From NCBI GenBank assembly GCA_019244295.1, contig JAFASX010000144.1:1-64000 (forward strand): DNA of 64,000 nucleotides. Reading direction: 5' to 3'. A program made the translations under genes and the position numbers. The DNA comes from Pseudonocardia sp. Lineage in GTDB: Bacteria > Actinomycetota > Actinomycetes > Mycobacteriales > Pseudonocardiaceae. The notes below the pieces were generated by a model that saw nothing but the letters and a program-made list of their open reading frames with translations, did no database searches and was not told the DNA's origin. Positions 60,028-64,000 of this stretch are shown in pieces (position 1 is the first letter of the stretch; each line of letters opens with the position of its first letter).

Positions 60028-61533
60028 TCAGCCCGCGATGTACTCAGCTACCGGACGCTTCGACGCGGCGACGGCTGGGCGAACGCTGAACCGCACACCT
60101 TCGTTCTCGATAGGTCCGTAGCGCATGGCCAGCAGGTTGCGTGGATAATTCTGGCGCACATGCCAGGGCGCCGCGGTTACCCGCTTAGGCAGCTGCGCGA
60201 GACTGCGCAATACATATCCCGAGTGCAGGTCAATCAGCGGCGCCAGCGGCTGCGCCGGGTTCGGGGCAAGCGGAGTGCACACGTCGAGCCCCCGCGAGTC
60301 CATGTGCTTGAGCAGCCGGCAGACGTATCGGGCCACCAGGTCGGCCTTGAGCGTCCATGAGGCGTTCGTGTAACCGAGGGTGAGCGTGAAATTCGGCACA
60401 CCGGACAACATCATGTCCTTGTAGGTGACCGTTTCGGGTAGATCAACCCGGGCACCCTCCACAGTGAGCTGGATGCCGCCGATCGCGAGCAGGTTGAGCC
60501 CGGTGGCGGTGACGATGATGTCAGCTTCAAGCTCGGCGCCGGAGCTCAACAGCAAGCCACGCTGAGTGAACCGCTCGATCTGGTCAGTGACGACAGACGC
60601 CTTGCCGCCTCGGATCGCCCGGAACAAGTCACCGTCGGGCACCACGCACAGCCGCTGGTCCCACGGGTCGTACTTCGGAGCGAAGTGAGTGTCCACGGCA
60701 TAACCGCTGGGCAGTTGAGCGGCTACGCCCTTGCGCAACAGCGCCTTCGTCCACCTGGGGTAGCGCCGGCAGAGCTGGTAGCTCAACATGGTGAGCAGCA
60801 CATTCTTCCAGCGCACGATCGAGTACGCCACTTTCGCTGGCAGCTTGCTCCGCAGCTGCTCGGCCAGCCCGTCAACCGTCGGCAACGAAATGACGTAGCT
60901 CGGCGAGCGCTGCAACATCGTTACGTGCCCTGCCTGTTCGGCCAGCGCGGGCACCAGGGTGACCGCGGTTGCCCCGCTGCCGATCACCACAACGCGCTTG
61001 CCGCGGTAGTCCAGTTCGGTCGGCCAGTGTTGGGGGTGCACGAGCTGGCCCGCGAAGTCGTCGACGCCTTCGAAGCTCGGCGTGTAGCCCTCGTCGTAAC
61101 GGTAGTAGCCGGTGCAGACGTGTAGGAACGAGCAGCTCAGCTCAACCGTCTCCGCGGAGTCGACCAGGCGCGCGGTTACTTTCCACCGCGCCTGCTCGCT
61201 GGACCATTCAGCCCGCTCCACGCGATGCTGAAAGTGAATCAAGCGATCGACTCCGTAATCCCGGGCGGTCTGTTGAACGTACCCCCGGATGGCCGTTCCG
61301 TCGGCGATCGCCTTGCCCTCGGACCACGGCCGAAACGAATAACCCAGGGTGAACATGTCCGAGTCGGAGCGGATACCGGGGTAGCGGAACAGGTCCCAGG
61401 TGCCCCCGATCACGTCGCGCGCCTCGAGTATGGCAACAGTCTTATCGGGACATTCCCGCCGGAGGTGGCAAGCGGCGCCGATACCGGAGATGCCGGCACC
61501 GACGATCAGTACGTCGACGTGATCGATGGGCAT
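60028..61533 (-). CDS. Flavin-containing (Baeyer-Villiger-type) monooxygenase, EthA-like
   Basis: VDVLIVGAGISGIGAACHLRRECPDKTVAILEARDVIGGTWDLFRYPGIRSDSDMFTLGYSFRPW; second GxGxxG VVVIGSGATAVTLVPALAEQAGHVTMLQRSPSYV. Confidence 0.93.
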   Translation of the reverse strand: MPIDHVDVLIVGAGISGIGAACHLRRECPDKTVAILEARDVIGGTWDLFRYPGIRSDSDMFTLGYSFRPWSEGKAIADGTAIRGYVQQTARDYGVDRLIHFQHRVERAEWSSEQARWKVTARLVDSAETVELSCSFLHVCTGYYRYDEGYTPSFEGVDDFAGQLVHPQHWPTELDYRGKRVVVIGSGATAVTLVPALAEQAGHVTMLQRSPSYVISLPTVDGLAEQLRSKLPAKVAYSIVRWKNVLLTMLSYQLCRRYPRWTKALLRKGVAAQLPSGYAVDTHFAPKYDPWDQRLCVVPDGDLFRAIRGGKASVVTDQIERFTQRGLLLSSGAELEADIIVTATGLNLLAIGGIQLTVEGARVDLPETVTYKDMMLSGVPNFTLTLGYTNASWTLKADLVARYVCRLLKHMDSRGLDVCTPLAPNPAQPLAPLIDLHSGYVLRSLAQLPKRVTAAPWHVRQNYPRNLLAMRYGPIENEGVRFSVRPAVAASKRPVAEYIAG

Positions 61534-61552
61534 AGCTTACGGTACCAACAGC

Positions 61553-61590
61553 GTGTTGACATAGTCAACGTGTTGTTGAATTAATCAACA
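61553..61590. promoter_or_regulatory. Candidate EthR-like operator between divergent monooxygenase and TetR genes
   Basis: GTGTTGACATAGTCAACGTGTTGTTGAATTAATCAACA: GTTGAC-ATA-GTCAAC (61555..61569) and TGTTGA-ATTAA-TCAACA (61574..61590), perfect arms. Confidence 0.7.
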
Positions 61591-61607
61591 CGGTATAGGC
61601 TCACGCT

Positions 61608-62264
61608 GTGAGTCTCTCACCCACCGCTGACAAGGCGCGGTTGACGCGCAGCCGTCGAGGTTCCCGCCCATCCGGCGACGAGCGAGAACTGGCGATCTTG
61701 GCCACAGCCGAACGGTTGCTGGCCGACCGATCACTGAGCGAGATCTCGATCGACGAGTTGGCTCGGGGCGCCGGCATCTCGCGGCCGACCTTCTACTTCT
61801 ACTTCCCTTCCAAGGACGCGGTGCTGCTCACTCTGCTCGACCAGGTGGTGGCCGAAGCCGACGCCGCCGCGTTCGCCCCGGCCCATGAAATGGCGGGCGA
61901 TCAAGAAAAGCCGTGGCGGGAGGCGATCACTGCGTTCTTCGTAACGTTTCGCGCCCACCGGGCGGTGGCGGTGGCGGCCGCTCAGGCACGGGCCAGCAAC
62001 CCCGAAGTGCGCCAGCTGTGGGCGCGGGTCATGGAGAGCTGGGTACAACGCACCGAAGAAGCTATCCAGGCCGAACGCGATCGGGGAACCGCGCCCAGTG
62101 GCGTGCCAGCCCGAGATCTCGCCGTTGCGCTGAACCTGATGAATGAGCGGGTCATGCACGCGGTATTCGCCGAGGAGCAGCCGTCAATGAGGGAGGCCCA
62201 GGTGGTGGACACCCTGCTGCAGGTGTGGCTATCCAGCATTTACCACCCGGTGGCTCTGGCGTAG
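61608..62264 (+). CDS. TetR-family regulator, EthR-like
   Basis: ERELAILATAERLLADRSLSEISIDELARGAGISRPTFYFYFPSKDAVLLTLLDQVVAEADAAAF; divergent to EthA-like monooxygenase. Confidence 0.93.
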   Translation: MSLSPTADKARLTRSRRGSRPSGDERELAILATAERLLADRSLSEISIDELARGAGISRPTFYFYFPSKDAVLLTLLDQVVAEADAAAFAPAHEMAGDQEKPWREAITAFFVTFRAHRAVAVAAAQARASNPEVRQLWARVMESWVQRTEEAIQAERDRGTAPSGVPARDLAVALNLMNERVMHAVFAEEQPSMREAQVVDTLLQVWLSSIYHPVALA

Positions 62265-62265
62265 C

Positions 62266-63948
62266 TTAACTAGCGGTCTTGCCGCGACTCGATGGGACCG
62301 CGCACACTGGCTCTCCGACGCGAAGCTTTGCCCGTAGCCTGGCGCGGATCACCGGAAGCTGACCGGAGAGTGCGGCGAGGGTAAAACCGAAGCAAACGGC
62401 GGAGACGGCTCCCAAGCCGGCGGCCACGAGCAGCTGCGGAAATCGCTCGTGGACCCGCGCCTGCACGAGCCAATACCCCAGGCCGGCGGCGGGCAGCATC
62501 GCCACCACCGCCAGGGCAATCCGCCCGAGCCGGGCGGTATCGAACAGCTGCTGCGGCCGGATCGCCCGGTGCAGAAGCCACAGGGTCAGCATGGCACCGG
62601 CTGCCTCGCCCGCAAGCACCGCGCACGAAAGGCCGAGCAGCCGGTCGCCGCCAGCCGGCAGCGCCAGGCTGGCCAGGCCAACGCCCAACCGCACGACCAA
62701 GTTGACGAAGCTGACCCGCCGGGGCCCGCGCACGTCCAACCGGGCGAACAGCGCCTGCCGACCAATCTCGCCGACCGCGTTGGCGAGCTGGGCGAACGCG
62801 AACACCGACAGCGCGGCCGTGACCCATCGCATGATCTCCGGGGTACGCAGATGGCCCTGGATCAGGACGCTCGCGGTCGGTTCGGCAAAAGCAATCAGCA
62901 GACAGGCGGCGGGCAGGCTGGCAGTCACGCCGAGACACAGCGCCTCGCGCCACGCGGCGCCGAACCGAGCGGTGTCATGTCGCTCGTTCGCCGCGCTCAT
63001 CCCAGGCAGCGCCGCGGCGTTGACCGACTTCACGCCCAGTGCGTTGAGCACGAAGTACACCGACATGCCCGCCTGGAAGACGGCGGAACCACCCGGAACC
63101 GTGCCGGCCAGAGCGAGCATCGCGAACATGGACGCCGATGGCGATACGGCAACCACAAGTGAGCGGCGCAGCCGGTGGGTGATCTCGTTGACGGCGTCAT
63201 CGGCCTGCCATCGTCGGCCAACCCGTACTGGCATCCCGCAGCGATGTGCACCATAGAGCTGCACGGCAGCATGGAACACCACTGACGCGGTCGACCCGAG
63301 TCCGAGCAGCACCACCATGCTCAGCGGTACCCCAGCCACCTCCAGATCAGGTTGGTAAAGCAACGCGACGACACTCATGGTCGCTATCAACCCGATGTTC
63401 TCGATCGCCGGAGCGGCTGCGGCGATCGCATAACGGCTGCGGGCTTGCTGGGCAGCCACCCCGATGTTGATCAGCATGTAGCCCACAACCTGCGGTGCCA
63501 CGAACAGCAACACCAGAATGGTCAACCACCACGCCTGAGCGCGGCTGGCCTGATCTGGTATGCCGAAGGTGGGCGCCAAGGCGATCAGCGGCGAGGCTAG
63601 CACCAGTAGGGCGGTGCCCAGGGACGCGCGTGTGATCAGGTACCCGGTGACCCTGGCGAGCAGCTCGATGGATGCCTGGGGCCCGGCGGACACCAGCGAC
63701 CTGACCAGGGCTGGTACCAGCACCAGCGCCAGTACCGGGCCGGCCGTCGCGGTAAAGATCCAGTTGGGCACCTGGTTCGCTTGGACGAACACATTGGAGA
63801 AGTAGGTTGGGCCCAACACGGCACCGATCACCGCGACACGAGCCAAGCCAGTGATCCGGCTGACCATCGTCCAGACCGAGACGGTCAACGAGCTGCGAGC
63901 CGTCGTCCGCCGCCGGGCACCTGGAGCTGGGGTTTCCCCAGCGGTCAT
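62266..63948 (-). CDS. MurJ/MviN-like lipid II flippase family protein
   Basis: 560 aa, ~14 hydrophobic segments; VSRITGLARVAVIGAVLGPTYFSNVFVQANQVPNWIF typical of MviN/MurJ N-terminus. Confidence 0.85.
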   Translation of the reverse strand: MTAGETPAPGARRRTTARSSLTVSVWTMVSRITGLARVAVIGAVLGPTYFSNVFVQANQVPNWIFTATAGPVLALVLVPALVRSLVSAGPQASIELLARVTGYLITRASLGTALLVLASPLIALAPTFGIPDQASRAQAWWLTILVLLFVAPQVVGYMLINIGVAAQQARSRYAIAAAAPAIENIGLIATMSVVALLYQPDLEVAGVPLSMVVLLGLGSTASVVFHAAVQLYGAHRCGMPVRVGRRWQADDAVNEITHRLRRSLVVAVSPSASMFAMLALAGTVPGGSAVFQAGMSVYFVLNALGVKSVNAAALPGMSAANERHDTARFGAAWREALCLGVTASLPAACLLIAFAEPTASVLIQGHLRTPEIMRWVTAALSVFAFAQLANAVGEIGRQALFARLDVRGPRRVSFVNLVVRLGVGLASLALPAGGDRLLGLSCAVLAGEAAGAMLTLWLLHRAIRPQQLFDTARLGRIALAVVAMLPAAGLGYWLVQARVHERFPQLLVAAGLGAVSAVCFGFTLAALSGQLPVIRARLRAKLRVGEPVCAVPSSRGKTAS

Positions 63949-64000
63949 CCGCGCTTACCGCCACGCATCGTCTGGGACGCGGAGCCGGCGAGGTAGCTCT

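Noticed and set aside
1-64000. CRISPR arrays, tRNA/rRNA genes, insertion sequences
   Set aside because: No regularly spaced repeats, tRNA-like cloverleaf with CCA-type context, rRNA signatures or transposase motifs recognised by eye; a tRNAscan/ISfinder run would be needed to be certain.

Overview
High-GC actinobacterial chromosomal segment (Pseudonocardiales/Mycobacteriales-like gene content), densely coding. I found no rRNA, tRNA, CRISPR array or intact mobile element. Main blocks: (1) an Hsp70 gene running off the left edge plus a decayed tandem copy, and an MHS-type MFS transporter; (2) a Dpp/Opp-type ABC transporter; (3) gcvP behind a tandem glycine riboswitch, next to the conserved locus Rv1830-like MerR / bifunctional nuclease / ftsR-like MerR / garA / gcvH / pgsA; (4) an FAD-linked oxidase, a TPP enzyme and a GH65 enzyme; (5) a MEDS-STAS / MEDS-HATPase / BTAD regulator cluster and a DUF3516-type helicase; (6) Mce-associated-like membrane proteins and a frameshifted HlyD-like gene; (7) a two-component cluster with a receiver-only protein lacking the phospho-acceptor Asp; (8) metK / methionine-synthase-like remnant / metF-like; (9) a candidate pseudokinase diverging from an ATP-grasp / UDP-sugar dehydrogenase / GT4 glycan cluster; (10) a single-chain ~1880-aa BC-BCCP-central-CT acyl-CoA carboxylase; (11) a complete form I aerobic CO dehydrogenase locus (coxM-S-L-G, coxD/E-like, XdhC/CoxI-like), followed by an array of five tiny single-TM proteins and preceded by an 88-aa ORF coupled to coxM; (12) an EthA/EthR-like divergent pair with a visible operator, and a MurJ-like flippase. 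The best candidates for undescribed biology are the five-member small-TM array and the coupled 88-aa ORF in the cox locus, the phospho-acceptor-less receiver, and the HRN pseudokinase. All calls come from reading translations and motifs by eye; no database search was run.
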